This document shows positions 42,112 through 51,088 of a DNA stretch of 64,000 nucleotides, in pieces. The first letter of the stretch is position 1; each line of letters starts with the position of its first letter. Below the pieces are notes generated by a model. That model worked only from the letters and a program-made list of their open reading frames with translations, was not told the origin of the DNA and did no database searches. Made by a program: the position numbers and the translations under genes. Origin of the DNA: CBDHGY01 sp965263325 (GTDB lineage: Bacteria > Pseudomonadota > Alphaproteobacteria > Caulobacterales > Hyphomonadaceae); NCBI GenBank assembly GCA_965263325.1, contig CBDHGY010000002.1, forward strand, positions 434,001-498,000. The letters are read 5' to 3'.

Positions 42112-44241
42112 ATGCTGTCTGATCCTCTTCTGATTTTTATTGTGCTTGGGCCAGGGCTCGCGGCACTTACGGGTATCGTACACAAGCAACTTGGCGATCG
42201 ATTTGTTATGCTTGTCACAACGGGCACTGTGTGCGCAGTAGGTTTGCTGTCGCTTATCCAGCTGTTTGGCTTCGCTTTTGGGGAGCACGGTGAAAACCAC
42301 GGTCCGCACATTATCACGTTGATGGAGTGGATCAGCGTTGGCTCTTTTGAAGCGAATTGGGCGATCCGAGTTGATGCTTTGTCTATCGTCATGATGGCTG
42401 TCATCACGAGTGTATCAGGTCTCGTTCATGTTTATTCTTGGGGGTATATGAGCGAAGATTCTCATCGCGCGCGCTTTTTTGCTTATTTATCTCTTTTCAC
42501 GTTCGCGATGCTTATGCTGGTAGTGGCCGACAATTTCATCCAGCTATTCTTTGGTTGGGAGGGAGTTGGCCTCGCGTCCTATTTGCTGATCGGTTTTTGG
42601 TACACCAAAAAAGCTCCAAATGACGCAGCAATAAAGGCATTCGTCACCAACCGCGTTGGCGACTTCGGTCTCGCTCTTGGAATTATGGCTGTTTTCTTTG
42701 TTTTTGGATCGGTGGAATTTGGGCCGGTACTGGAAGCTATCCGTGAAAACACGTTTGATGTAGCCGGGCCAGTATCAACCATGGTTGTCGGCGACACGCC
42801 ACAATCTGCCGCGCTTTCTTTCCTTGGTTATCAGGTTAACGCGCTAGAACTCATAGGTGTTCTTTTATTCATCGGTGCGATGGGAAAGTCGGCGCAGTTC
42901 TTCCTGCACGTCTGGTTGCCAGATGCGATGGAGGGCCCAACACCGGTCTCAGCACTTATTCACGCGGCCACAATGGTTACGGCGGGCGTGTATCTCGTTT
43001 GCCTGATGTCGCCCATTTACGAGCACACAGCTTTTGCTTCAGCGATGATTACTTTGACGGGCCTTGTTACGGCGTTCTACGCAGCGACAGTCGGCCTCGC
43101 GCAGAACGACATTAAACGTGTCATCGCATATTCAACGTGTTCACAGCTCGGTTACATGTTCTTTGCTGCAGGGGTTGGCGCATATGATGCTGCGATGTTC
43201 CATTTGTTTACGCACGCATTCTTCAAGGCGCTCCTCTTCCTTGGCGCAGGCTCTGTCATTCATGGGATGCACCATGAGCAAGACATGCGAAACATGGGCG
43301 GCGTCGCAAAATATATGAAAATTACCTACGCGGTAATGGTCATCGGAACAATCGCGATCATTGGTCTAGGTGTGCCTTTCACGCAATTTGGGTTCTCAGG
43401 CTTTTTCTCAAAAGATGCTATTCTCGAAGCGGCGTTTGTCGCGGGAGAAAACGGCGTGACATTTGGCATGCTTGCCTTTTGGGCGGGTATTGTCGCTGCG
43501 CTGCTAACGAGCTTTTACTCATTCCGTCTGCTGTTCATGACATTCCATGGCCCTTACACAGGTGCTCATCACGTACATGCAAATCATGATGACCATGGTC
43601 ACGATGCTCATGATGATGACGCTGTTCATTCCCATGACGGTCACCATGCGCATGGTGACCCGCATGAAAGCCCTTGGATTATGCTTGTGCCACTATTGCT
43701 ACTAGCCGTTGGTGCAATCGCGGCGGGGGTCGTTTTCTACGAACCTATGTTCCATCATGCAAAAGAGTTTTGGGGTGAAGCAATTTACAAGACGGATGCT
43801 GCGCCGACTTATAAAGATATTTCGGCCCTGAAAAAGGATCCAGCATCTGCCTGGGTCTTTTATGCCCCGATATTCGTCACTGTGCTTGGTTTTCTTGGTG
43901 CCTTGCTAACTTATTTCTTCAACCGCGGTGTTGGCAAAAGAATAGCTGAGAGTGGTGGGCCACTTCACGGGATGCTTTCGAATAAATGGTACTTCGATGA
44001 ACTCTATAATGCGACCGTCGTGAAAGCGACGCGCGGACTTGGAGATTTCTTCTGGAAAGTAGGAGACAAAAAAATCATCGATGGGCTTGGACCAGATGGC
44101 GTGACGAGCTTGACGAAATGGGTCGCAGACAAGCAGTCAAAAATGCACACGGGTTATCTTTATCATTATGCCTTTGTGATCATTGGAGCGGCTCTATTGT
44201 TCGGCGGTGTATTGTACTTCCGAAACGGAGGTATTGGATAA
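42112..44241 (+). CDS. nuoL: NADH-quinone oxidoreductase subunit L with His-rich loop
   Basis: A distal antiporter-like proton-pumping subunit, 709 residues. DNFIQLFFGWEGVGLASYLLIGFWY has the key Glu, and KSAQFFLHVWLPDAMEGPTPVSALIHAATMV has the Lys and His of the proton channel. The long lateral helix lies in the C-terminal part (after FFNRGVGKRIAESGG). A loop at about residues 486-520 contains 13 His and 8 Asp (HHVHANHDDHGHDAHDDD followed by more), which could bind metal ions. It overlaps nuoM by one base (TAATG). Confidence 0.96.
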   Translation: MLSDPLLIFIVLGPGLAALTGIVHKQLGDRFVMLVTTGTVCAVGLLSLIQLFGFAFGEHGENHGPHIITLMEWISVGSFEANWAIRVDALSIVMMAVITSVSGLVHVYSWGYMSEDSHRARFFAYLSLFTFAMLMLVVADNFIQLFFGWEGVGLASYLLIGFWYTKKAPNDAAIKAFVTNRVGDFGLALGIMAVFFVFGSVEFGPVLEAIRENTFDVAGPVSTMVVGDTPQSAALSFLGYQVNALELIGVLLFIGAMGKSAQFFLHVWLPDAMEGPTPVSALIHAATMVTAGVYLVCLMSPIYEHTAFASAMITLTGLVTAFYAATVGLAQNDIKRVIAYSTCSQLGYMFFAAGVGAYDAAMFHLFTHAFFKALLFLGAGSVIHGMHHEQDMRNMGGVAKYMKITYAVMVIGTIAIIGLGVPFTQFGFSGFFSKDAILEAAFVAGENGVTFGMLAFWAGIVAALLTSFYSFRLLFMTFHGPYTGAHHVHANHDDHGHDAHDDDAVHSHDGHHAHGDPHESPWIMLVPLLLLAVGAIAAGVVFYEPMFHHAKEFWGEAIYKTDAAPTYKDISALKKDPASAWVFYAPIFVTVLGFLGALLTYFFNRGVGKRIAESGGPLHGMLSNKWYFDELYNATVVKATRGLGDFFWKVGDKKIIDGLGPDGVTSLTKWVADKQSKMHTGYLYHYAFVIIGAALLFGGVLYFRNGGIG

Positions 44242-45731
44242 TGCAAGGGCTTCCGATACTTTCAATTATGACTTTCTTCCCATTGCTGGGGGCGGTTCTC
44301 ATACTTTTGGTTCGCGCGGCAACGGCTGGTCAGGGTGAAAAGAACAAAGAAAGCCGCGCGGCACTTCAGACTGGATTATTTATAACGATAGCAACCTTCC
44401 TCGCGTCGATATTCGTCTTGCTGAATTTTGATCCGAATGTCTCAGGTTATCAAATGGTTCAGGATGAGCCGTGGTTCGGCAACGTACGCTACAAGATGGG
44501 AGTGGATGGTCTTTCGATCCTGCTCATCATGCTGACGACTTCGTTGATGCCGCTTTGTCTCTTGGCGAGTTGGAGCAGCATCAAAGAGCGCGTTACCGAA
44601 TATGTTGTGGCATTTTTGATCTTAGAAACCATGATGCTTGGTGTCTTTTGCGCCTTGGACCTCGTGCTGTTTTACTTTTTCTTTGAGGCCGGCCTCATCC
44701 CTATGTTCATCATTATCAGTGTCTGGGGCGGCGTCGATAAGATTTACGCCTCGTACAAATTCTTTCTTTATACGCTTCTCGGCTCGCTCTTTATGTTGGC
44801 GGCAGTGGTGTACATGTATATCCAAGCTGGCACATCGGACATTCAGGTTCTGGAGCAATTTGAATTTTCGGAGAGCGCGCAGACTTGGCTATGGCTTGCG
44901 TTTGCCGCTTCATTTGCTGTGAAACTTCCAATGTGGCCGGTCCATACATGGTTGCCGGACGCGCACGTTCAGGCTCCGACGGCAGGCTCAGTCATACTTG
45001 CTGGTGTATTGTTGAAAATGGGCGGCTATGGCTTCTTGCGCTTCAGTTTGCCGATGTTCCCTGACGCAAGCCAATTCTTCCAACCTTATATGTTTGGGCT
45101 CGCAGTTATCGCGATCGTTTATACGTCGCTTGTTGCGTTCAGGCAGACCGACATGAAGAAGCTTATCGCGTACTCGTCTGTTGCGCATATGGGATTTGTG
45201 ACGCTCGGGATATTCTCATTCACGGAGACCGGTGTCCAAGGCGCGATCTTCCAGATGCTATCTCATGGTTTGATTTCATCTGCTTTGTTCCTGCTCGTCG
45301 GCGTGGTCTATGATCGCATGCATACAAAGGAAATAGCTTTCTATGGCGGCCTTGTGAACAAAATGCCGGTGTTTGCCGGATTGTTCATGCTGTTTACAAT
45401 GGCCAATGTTGGTTTGCCCGGCACGTCCGGTTTTGTCGGCGAGCTGCTAACCATGGTTGGCGCTTTCCAAGTTGAAACCTGGGCTGCGGTCGGCGCCGCG
45501 CTCGGAGTAATTTTCTCCGCTGTTTACATGTTGAGGCTCTATCGCGAGACAGTTTTTGGCGAGATTGAAAATGACAAGCTAATCGGTATTTCCAGAATGA
45601 ATGCACGCGAGCTGATTACGATAGCGCCGCTTGCAATAGGCACCATTCTCTTTGGTATTGCGCCTTGGTTGTTAATGGATGTCACCATGCCGGCAACTCA
45701 GCGGATCCTCACCATGATGGGAGGCGGATAG
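44241..45731 (+). CDS. nuoM: NADH-quinone oxidoreductase subunit M
   Basis: A second antiporter-like proton-pumping subunit, 496 residues with about 14 transmembrane helices. FFEAGLIPMFIIISVWGG holds the conserved Glu; KLPMWPVHTWLPDAHVQAPTAGSVILAGVLLKMGGYG holds the channel Lys and His. Upstream in-frame codons lie inside nuoL; the ATG at 44241 gives MQGLPILSIMTFFP, as expected. Followed after three bases by nuoN. Confidence 0.96.
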   Translation: MQGLPILSIMTFFPLLGAVLILLVRAATAGQGEKNKESRAALQTGLFITIATFLASIFVLLNFDPNVSGYQMVQDEPWFGNVRYKMGVDGLSILLIMLTTSLMPLCLLASWSSIKERVTEYVVAFLILETMMLGVFCALDLVLFYFFFEAGLIPMFIIISVWGGVDKIYASYKFFLYTLLGSLFMLAAVVYMYIQAGTSDIQVLEQFEFSESAQTWLWLAFAASFAVKLPMWPVHTWLPDAHVQAPTAGSVILAGVLLKMGGYGFLRFSLPMFPDASQFFQPYMFGLAVIAIVYTSLVAFRQTDMKKLIAYSSVAHMGFVTLGIFSFTETGVQGAIFQMLSHGLISSALFLLVGVVYDRMHTKEIAFYGGLVNKMPVFAGLFMLFTMANVGLPGTSGFVGELLTMVGAFQVETWAAVGAALGVIFSAVYMLRLYRETVFGEIENDKLIGISRMNARELITIAPLAIGTILFGIAPWLLMDVTMPATQRILTMMGGG

Positions 45732-45734
45732 GGC

Positions 45735-47165
45735 ATGACGCGTTACGACATAGAACAGATTGTAAATACCATTGCGCCAGAATTGTTAATCGCGGCTGTC
45801 GCGCTTTTAGGCGTGGTGGTTGGCGCTGTCATGAAAGACGGATTCAACAAAGTGTCTTTCAAATTGGGTGCGCTGACTTTGTTTGCGGCTGCGACCTTGG
45901 CTGTTTTCTATCGTGACGGCGGAACGGCTTTCGGCGGTCTTGCGGTGACAAATCCATTCCTGAATTATGCGAAAGTGGTTGCTTATGCTGCTGGGGGCGT
46001 CGCACTGCTGATGGCAGAGGGCTTTCTCACCCGCGATGAAACGATCAGGTACGAATATACTCTTCTGACTTTGTTTGCTGCGCTAGGTATCGGTATCATC
46101 CTTTCTGCTGCCGACTTGATGACGCTATATATGGGAATTGAGACGCTATCGCTCTCGTCTTATGTTTTGGCAGCATTTCACCGGGACAATCTGCGTTCGT
46201 CCGAAGCGGGACTGAAATATTTCGTGCTCGGCGCACTCGCGTCAGGGCTTCTTCTTTATGGTTCGTCGTTCGTTTATGGCTTTACTGGTTCCACCAGGTT
46301 TGTGGAAATCGCAGCTGCAGAGATGAATATGGGAGTTCTGCTCGGGCTCGTTCTGATGATCACAGGTTTGGCGTTTAAGGTTTCGGCCGCACCAATGCAT
46401 GTATGGACGCCGGATGTTTATGAGGGCTCACCTAGCCCAGTCGTGGCGTTTTTTGCGACAGCGCCGAAGATTGCCTCGATGGTTGTCTTTGCGAATGTCT
46501 TATTCGTCGCGTTTGGCGTTCCTGAAGCAATGCAGCAATGGCAAGTGATCGTTGGGATCATCGCGGGTGCGTCTATGCTTGTTGGGGCCATTGGTGCGCT
46601 CGTACAGACAAATATTAAGCGCTTGCTCGGATACTCTTCAATCGCAAACATGGGGTATGCGCTTGTCGCTGTTGCCGCTGGATATGAATACGGTGGATCG
46701 GCACTTCTTATCTTCATGACGCTCTATGTTGTTGCTTCGCTAGGATTGTTTGGCGGCGTTTTGGCCATGCGTCGTCGCGGCGGAATGGTCGAGAACATTG
46801 ACGAGCTCTCTGGCATCGTTCGTTTTCATCCCTGGATTGCCATTTCTCTAGCTGTCTTGATTTTCTCTGTTGCTGGAATTCCGCCGCTTGGTGGTTTCTT
46901 TGGGAAGTGGATGGTTGTCGAAGCGGCTCTCAAAGCAGAACTTTTACCTCTGGTTATTTTGCTTATCTTCGCTTCGGTGATTTCGCTTGGCTATTATTTG
47001 CGATTGATCCTTATCATTTTTGTGAACGAGCCAAGAGAGGCATTCCAGCGAGTCGATACGACGGTAACTGCCACCGTAATCCTTACGGCCCTCGCTTGCG
47101 CCATCGGGTTTGTTGTTTTCTTTGGCGCGTTTCAGGAAACAGCTCTGCAAGCGGTTGATTTCTAA
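45735..47165 (+). CDS. nuoN: NADH-quinone oxidoreductase subunit N
   Basis: A third antiporter-like subunit, 476 residues. TLYMGIETLSLSSYVLAAF (Glu), SEAGLKYFVLGALASGLLLYG (Lys), and KVSAAPMHVWTPDVYEGSP are signature regions. Last subunit of the complex I operon; birA starts six bases after its stop, so transcription probably continues into the cofactor genes. Confidence 0.96.
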   Translation: MTRYDIEQIVNTIAPELLIAAVALLGVVVGAVMKDGFNKVSFKLGALTLFAAATLAVFYRDGGTAFGGLAVTNPFLNYAKVVAYAAGGVALLMAEGFLTRDETIRYEYTLLTLFAALGIGIILSAADLMTLYMGIETLSLSSYVLAAFHRDNLRSSEAGLKYFVLGALASGLLLYGSSFVYGFTGSTRFVEIAAAEMNMGVLLGLVLMITGLAFKVSAAPMHVWTPDVYEGSPSPVVAFFATAPKIASMVVFANVLFVAFGVPEAMQQWQVIVGIIAGASMLVGAIGALVQTNIKRLLGYSSIANMGYALVAVAAGYEYGGSALLIFMTLYVVASLGLFGGVLAMRRRGGMVENIDELSGIVRFHPWIAISLAVLIFSVAGIPPLGGFFGKWMVVEAALKAELLPLVILLIFASVISLGYYLRLILIIFVNEPREAFQRVDTTVTATVILTALACAIGFVVFFGAFQETALQAVDF

Positions 47166-47171
47166 CCCGCT

Positions 47172-47912
47172 ATGTCTGGTTGGCCGACAGAGTGGTTCGA
47201 TGAAATCGACAGTACGAATGAGGAAGCGCGTCGCCGCGTTAACGCTGGTGATTTCTCCAATTGTTGGATAGCTGCGAAGTTGCAGTCCTCCGGCCGTGGC
47301 AGGCTTGGCAGAGAATGGAAATCACCAATCGGGAACCTTTATACCACGGTCTTATTCAGGCTCGATGGTAACATTTCCGACGCGACGAAAATTCCCTTCG
47401 TGAGCGGGCTGGCGGTTGTCGATGCTGTTGAAGCGATCGCGCCGGACTCCGCAATAAAACTAAAATGGCCAAACGATGTGAGATCAGCAGGATCAAAATT
47501 AAGCGGAATTCTCGTTGAGGCTGGTTCACTTGCTGAAGGGTGTTGGGTAGCGTGCGGCATTGGGATAAATGTAAGTTTCGTTCCTGAGGATGCCGGCCAA
47601 GATGCTATTTGTGTGGCTGACCTTTGCGGCAACGGAGCGATTACCCCAGAAATCGTGCTAGATGAACTTCGAGTAACATTTGACAAGCGGCTGCATCAGT
47701 TCTCCTCCGGGTTCGAAAATACGCGGCGAGATTGGTTGAAATATGCCGAAGGATTGGAAGAAACGATAAGTATTCGCGCGGGAGATATGAGTTATTCAGG
47801 AACCTTTGAGGATTTAGGTCCCCATGGAGAAATATTATTACGTTTGCCGAATGGGTCACTTCATCCCATAACGGCGGGCGACGTTGAACTCATCAAAGAA
47901 AGAGTAATTTAG
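47172..47912 (+). CDS. birA: Biotin--[acetyl-CoA-carboxylase] ligase, without DNA-binding domain
   Basis: It attaches biotin to the biotin carboxyl carrier domain of carboxylases. The 246-residue protein begins directly with the catalytic domain: WFDEIDSTNEEARR, the biotin/AMP loop SSGRGRLGREWKSPIGNLYTT, KLKWPNDV with the catalytic Lys, SGILVEAG and GIGINVSF. The small C-terminal SH3-like cap (SYSGTFEDLGPHGEILLRL) is present. The N-terminal helix-turn-helix of E. coli BirA is absent, so it cannot repress biotin genes as BirA does there. Its position after nuoN and before coaX is a conserved alphaproteobacterial arrangement. Confidence 0.95.
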   Translation: MSGWPTEWFDEIDSTNEEARRRVNAGDFSNCWIAAKLQSSGRGRLGREWKSPIGNLYTTVLFRLDGNISDATKIPFVSGLAVVDAVEAIAPDSAIKLKWPNDVRSAGSKLSGILVEAGSLAEGCWVACGIGINVSFVPEDAGQDAICVADLCGNGAITPEIVLDELRVTFDKRLHQFSSGFENTRRDWLKYAEGLEETISIRAGDMSYSGTFEDLGPHGEILLRLPNGSLHPITAGDVELIKERVI

Positions 47913-47914
47913 AT

Positions 47915-48682
47915 ATGCTCCTGGCGATTGATGTTGGAAATACAAACACGGTCTTTGCGTTGAATGATGGTCAGCGCTGGCGTGCACAGTGGCGAAGCGC
48001 TACGAATGCCACCCGTACCGCTGACGAATACGCGGTGTGGCTAAGTCAACTTATGTCGATTGAGCAACTTGGCCTCGATGATATCAAAGCCTGTATTGTT
48101 TCAACAGTTGTGCCGCAGGCTAAGTTCAATTTTCGAAATTTGTCCCGTCGTTATTTCAATTTTGACCCGAAGTTCGTTGGTGAAGTAGGGGTCGATTTAG
48201 GCGTACCGATCCGCATTGATAGGCCAGAGCAAGCAGGCGCGGACCGGCTTGTGAATGCTATTGGCGCACATGTCACATATGACGGCGCGCTAATAGTAAT
48301 CGATAGCGGAACCGCGACGACGTTCGATATTGTTGGTTCGGATGGCGGATTTGAAGGCGGTATAATTTCACCTGGCATCAATTTGTCAGTTAAAGCGCTT
48401 CACGACGCTGCTGCGGCGCTTCCTCGTATAGCTATTCAGAAACCAGCTAAAGTGATTGGCTCTGATACGGTTTCTGCAATGCAATCTGGGATCTTCTGGG
48501 GTTATGTAGAACTGATTGATGGATTGGTCCGGCGTATCAAAGATGAGTACGGGCACTCCATGTCTGTCGTTGCGACCGGCGGCGTCGCCTCGCTCTTTGA
48601 AGGCGCAAGCCAAACGATCGATCATTTTGATCCCGATATTACCATCCGTGGATTGCTAGAAATATACCGGCGGAATAGCTAG
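47915..48682 (+). CDS. coaX: Type III pantothenate kinase
   Basis: It phosphorylates pantothenate in the first step of coenzyme A synthesis; type III enzymes are not feedback-inhibited by CoA and need a monovalent cation. ASKHA-fold marks: LLAIDVGNTNTVFAL (phosphate 1), RPEQAGADRLVNAIGA, VIDSGTATTFDIV (phosphate 2) and GGIISPGINLSVKAL. 255 residues, normal. It begins two bases after the birA stop and ends three bases before rnj. Confidence 0.96.
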   Translation: MLLAIDVGNTNTVFALNDGQRWRAQWRSATNATRTADEYAVWLSQLMSIEQLGLDDIKACIVSTVVPQAKFNFRNLSRRYFNFDPKFVGEVGVDLGVPIRIDRPEQAGADRLVNAIGAHVTYDGALIVIDSGTATTFDIVGSDGGFEGGIISPGINLSVKALHDAAAALPRIAIQKPAKVIGSDTVSAMQSGIFWGYVELIDGLVRRIKDEYGHSMSVVATGGVASLFEGASQTIDHFDPDITIRGLLEIYRRNS

Positions 48683-48685
48683 ATT

Positions 48686-50368
48686 ATGGCCTCGGCGAAA
48701 TCTCAGCAGGACGAGCTTGTATTTTTGCCGCTAGGCGGGTGCAATGAAATAGGCATGAACCTCAACGCCTATGGATTTGGGCCGCCTGGTAATCGCCGAT
48801 GGATCATTATCGATGTTGGCGTGACATTCGGCGGGGACGATACGCCAGGCGTTGATCTCATTTGTGCAGACCCGACCTATCTTGAGGGGGAGGTGATTGA
48901 TGCGATATTCCTCACGCACGCACATGAAGATCATATTGGCGCACTTGGTTTATTGCTTGGACGTCTGGATCACGCGCCGCTTTATGCAACACCCTTCACC
49001 GCGGAATTGATAAAAGGCAAGCTTGAAGAGCGCGGCTGGGAAGATGCAATCGTCACAGAACTTTCGCTTGGCGGAAAAGTCTCTATCGGCCCATTTGATG
49101 TTCAATACATTACGTTGACACATTCGATCCCGGAGCCAAATGCACTTGCAATCAAAACACCACTTGGCACGATCCTTCATACGGGCGATTGGAAGATCGA
49201 CCCGGATCCTGTGCTTGGTGATGCCCTCGACGACGAAACGCTTGAGGCGCTCGGTGATGATGGCATTCTTGCGATGGTCTGCGATAGTACAAACGTTTTT
49301 ATCGAAGGCGAAAGCGGTTCTGAAGGAACGGTTCGAGAGGCGCTCATCGAACTGATCGGATCGCTTAAAGGCAGGATCGCGGTAACGACCTTTGCTTCCA
49401 ATGTTGCCCGAGTTTCATCAATCTTAAATGCAGCAGAAAGTGCCGGCAGAAGCGTGTGCTTGGTGGGCCGATCGATGCATAGAATTACAGATGCTGCGAA
49501 AACGGTTGGAATTCTCAGTAAGAGTATTCAGTTTGTAGACGAAGTTGATGCGGGCTTTCTTCCGCCCGAAAATCTCCTGTATTTGTGTACAGGATCTCAA
49601 GGTGAGCCGCGAGCCGCCTTGTCGCGCATTGCGCGTGATGAACACAAACATGTTGTTCTTGGCGAGGGCGATACGGTTATATTTTCCTCGCGTGTTATTC
49701 CAGGCAATGAGTCAAATATATATACCATGCAGAACGCATTGGCGGAGCGAGGTATTCGGATCATTACGGACAAAATGACGGAAAAACCCATTCACGTTTC
49801 TGGACATCCATGCCGTGATGAGCTTCGCCGAATGTATCAGTGGGTGCGTCCCAAGGTGGCTGTGCCCGTGCACGGGGAGCGTCGCCACATACTTGAACAT
49901 GCTGCTTATGCGAAGTCGCTGCAAATCCCAGACGCTGTAACACCTCGCAATGGAGATTTAATACGCCTGGCGCCAGGAAAAGCGCGCATAATTGATGAGG
50001 TGCCACATGGGCGCTTGCTTTTGGATGGTCCGAACTTAATACCAGAAGCGGCCGAGGGGATGCGGGAGCGACGCAAACTGGCTTACAGTGGCATCTTGAG
50101 CGTTGCGGTAGCACTCGAAGAGACGGGGCATATAGCCGACGGTCCGATTGTTACGGCGAAAGGTTTTTCCGAGGTTGATGGGCGCGCGGCAGATGAATCT
50201 CTCATCGATATCGAGGAGGCCGCTGAAGAAGCCCTTCAAAAAACACGGCGGCAATCTCGGCAAAAAGATGATGAGGTTGAGCGGGTACTGAGAAGAGCGG
50301 TTCGAAAATCAGCAGAGCATATATTTGGTCGCCGGCCCATAGTAGATGTAAATATCCTAAGAGTTTAA
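48686..50368 (+). CDS. rnj: Ribonuclease J
   Basis: A metallo-beta-lactamase/beta-CASP ribonuclease with 5'-3' exo- and endonuclease activity in RNA decay and rRNA maturation. The zinc motif HAHEDH is at residues 78-83; THSIPEPNALAI, HTGDWKID, the beta-CASP segments (CDSTNVFIEGESGSEG, ATTFASNVARV-like VTTFASNVARV) and HVSGHPCRDELRRM with VPVHGERRH are all present. 560 residues fits the family. It lacks the extra C-terminal region of some firmicute proteins but has the small beta domain. It is a standard alphaproteobacterial complement beside RNase E. Confidence 0.95.
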   Translation: MASAKSQQDELVFLPLGGCNEIGMNLNAYGFGPPGNRRWIIIDVGVTFGGDDTPGVDLICADPTYLEGEVIDAIFLTHAHEDHIGALGLLLGRLDHAPLYATPFTAELIKGKLEERGWEDAIVTELSLGGKVSIGPFDVQYITLTHSIPEPNALAIKTPLGTILHTGDWKIDPDPVLGDALDDETLEALGDDGILAMVCDSTNVFIEGESGSEGTVREALIELIGSLKGRIAVTTFASNVARVSSILNAAESAGRSVCLVGRSMHRITDAAKTVGILSKSIQFVDEVDAGFLPPENLLYLCTGSQGEPRAALSRIARDEHKHVVLGEGDTVIFSSRVIPGNESNIYTMQNALAERGIRIITDKMTEKPIHVSGHPCRDELRRMYQWVRPKVAVPVHGERRHILEHAAYAKSLQIPDAVTPRNGDLIRLAPGKARIIDEVPHGRLLLDGPNLIPEAAEGMRERRKLAYSGILSVAVALEETGHIADGPIVTAKGFSEVDGRAADESLIDIEEAAEEALQKTRRQSRQKDDEVERVLRRAVRKSAEHIFGRRPIVDVNILRV

Positions 50369-50381
50369 AGGAGAGTACTAA

Positions 50382-50801
50382 ATGCAGATCGGGCCGTTGA
50401 ACCATGTTGGCATTGCCGTTCCTTCCATAGATGAAGCGGCGCAGACGTATCGCGATTTGTATGGCTGCACAGATATTACGCCGACAAAAGATATGCCCGA
50501 ACAAGGTGTGAAGGTGGCGTTTGTAAATTTGCCAAATAGCCAGGTTGAACTCATTGAGCCCCTCGGCGAGGCGTCGCCTATTCATAACTTTCTCAAAAAG
50601 AACCCAAATGGCGGGCAGCATCATGTATGCTTTGAAGTTCCTGAAATTCATGCGGCTGTCGAAGCCATGAAAGAAAGAGGTGCAACTGTGCTGAATGAAC
50701 CCCGAATTGGAGCTCACGGCACGCCGATTGTTTTTATTCATCCCAAGAATTCGAATGGTGTACTTATTGAGTTAATGGAAAGTCCGAAAGAGGCGCACTA
50801 A
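50382..50801 (+). CDS. mce: Methylmalonyl-CoA epimerase
   Basis: It interconverts (R)- and (S)-methylmalonyl-CoA in propionate and odd-chain or branched amino-acid breakdown. A VOC-fold protein of 139 residues with NHVGIAVPSIDEAAQTYRDLYG, VELIEPLGEASPIHNFLKKNPNG and HHVCFEVPEIHAAVEAM, which carry the metal His and Glu residues; HPKNSNGVLIEL closes the domain. A strong AAAGGAGAG ribosome site precedes the ATG. It overlaps the DUF1467 gene by one base. Confidence 0.94.
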   Translation: MQIGPLNHVGIAVPSIDEAAQTYRDLYGCTDITPTKDMPEQGVKVAFVNLPNSQVELIEPLGEASPIHNFLKKNPNGGQHHVCFEVPEIHAAVEAMKERGATVLNEPRIGAHGTPIVFIHPKNSNGVLIELMESPKEAH

Positions 50802-51031
50802 TGCCAGGTATTGTCGAGCTGGTTATAATTTTCGCTGTTTCCTGGTGGGTGGTTTTCTTACCGATATTGGGAATTGGAACAACGAGTCAGCAGGATGATG
50901 GTGACGTAGAAAAAGGCACGGAAGCTGGCGCACCGATTAATCATATGCTTCCCAAAAAGGTGAAGTGGGCATCCATAGGAGCAGCGATCATCACCATTAT
51001 AGCGGCCATCATCATTTCTGTTGCGCGCTGA
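50801..51031 (+). CDS. DUF1467 family small membrane protein
   Basis: A 76-residue protein with two transmembrane segments (VELVIIFAVSWWVVFLPIL and WASIGAAIITIIAAIII) joined by a short hydrophilic loop with KGTEAGAPINHMLPKKV. This matches the DUF1467 family, found almost only in Alphaproteobacteria between mce and proS. Function unknown. Its start overlaps the mce stop, so expression should follow that of the epimerase. Confidence 0.85.
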   Translation: MPGIVELVIIFAVSWWVVFLPILGIGTTSQQDDGDVEKGTEAGAPINHMLPKKVKWASIGAAIITIIAAIIISVAR

Positions 51032-51088
51032 TACCGAAATCCTCTAAGCCCTGATTTCACCACAGTTTCGATCAAGAACAGAGCCGTT

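Noticed and set aside
50202..50741. Minus-strand frame of 179 codons opposite the end of rnj and mce
   Set aside because: Both plus-strand genes are firmly identified; the antisense product looks like random translation.
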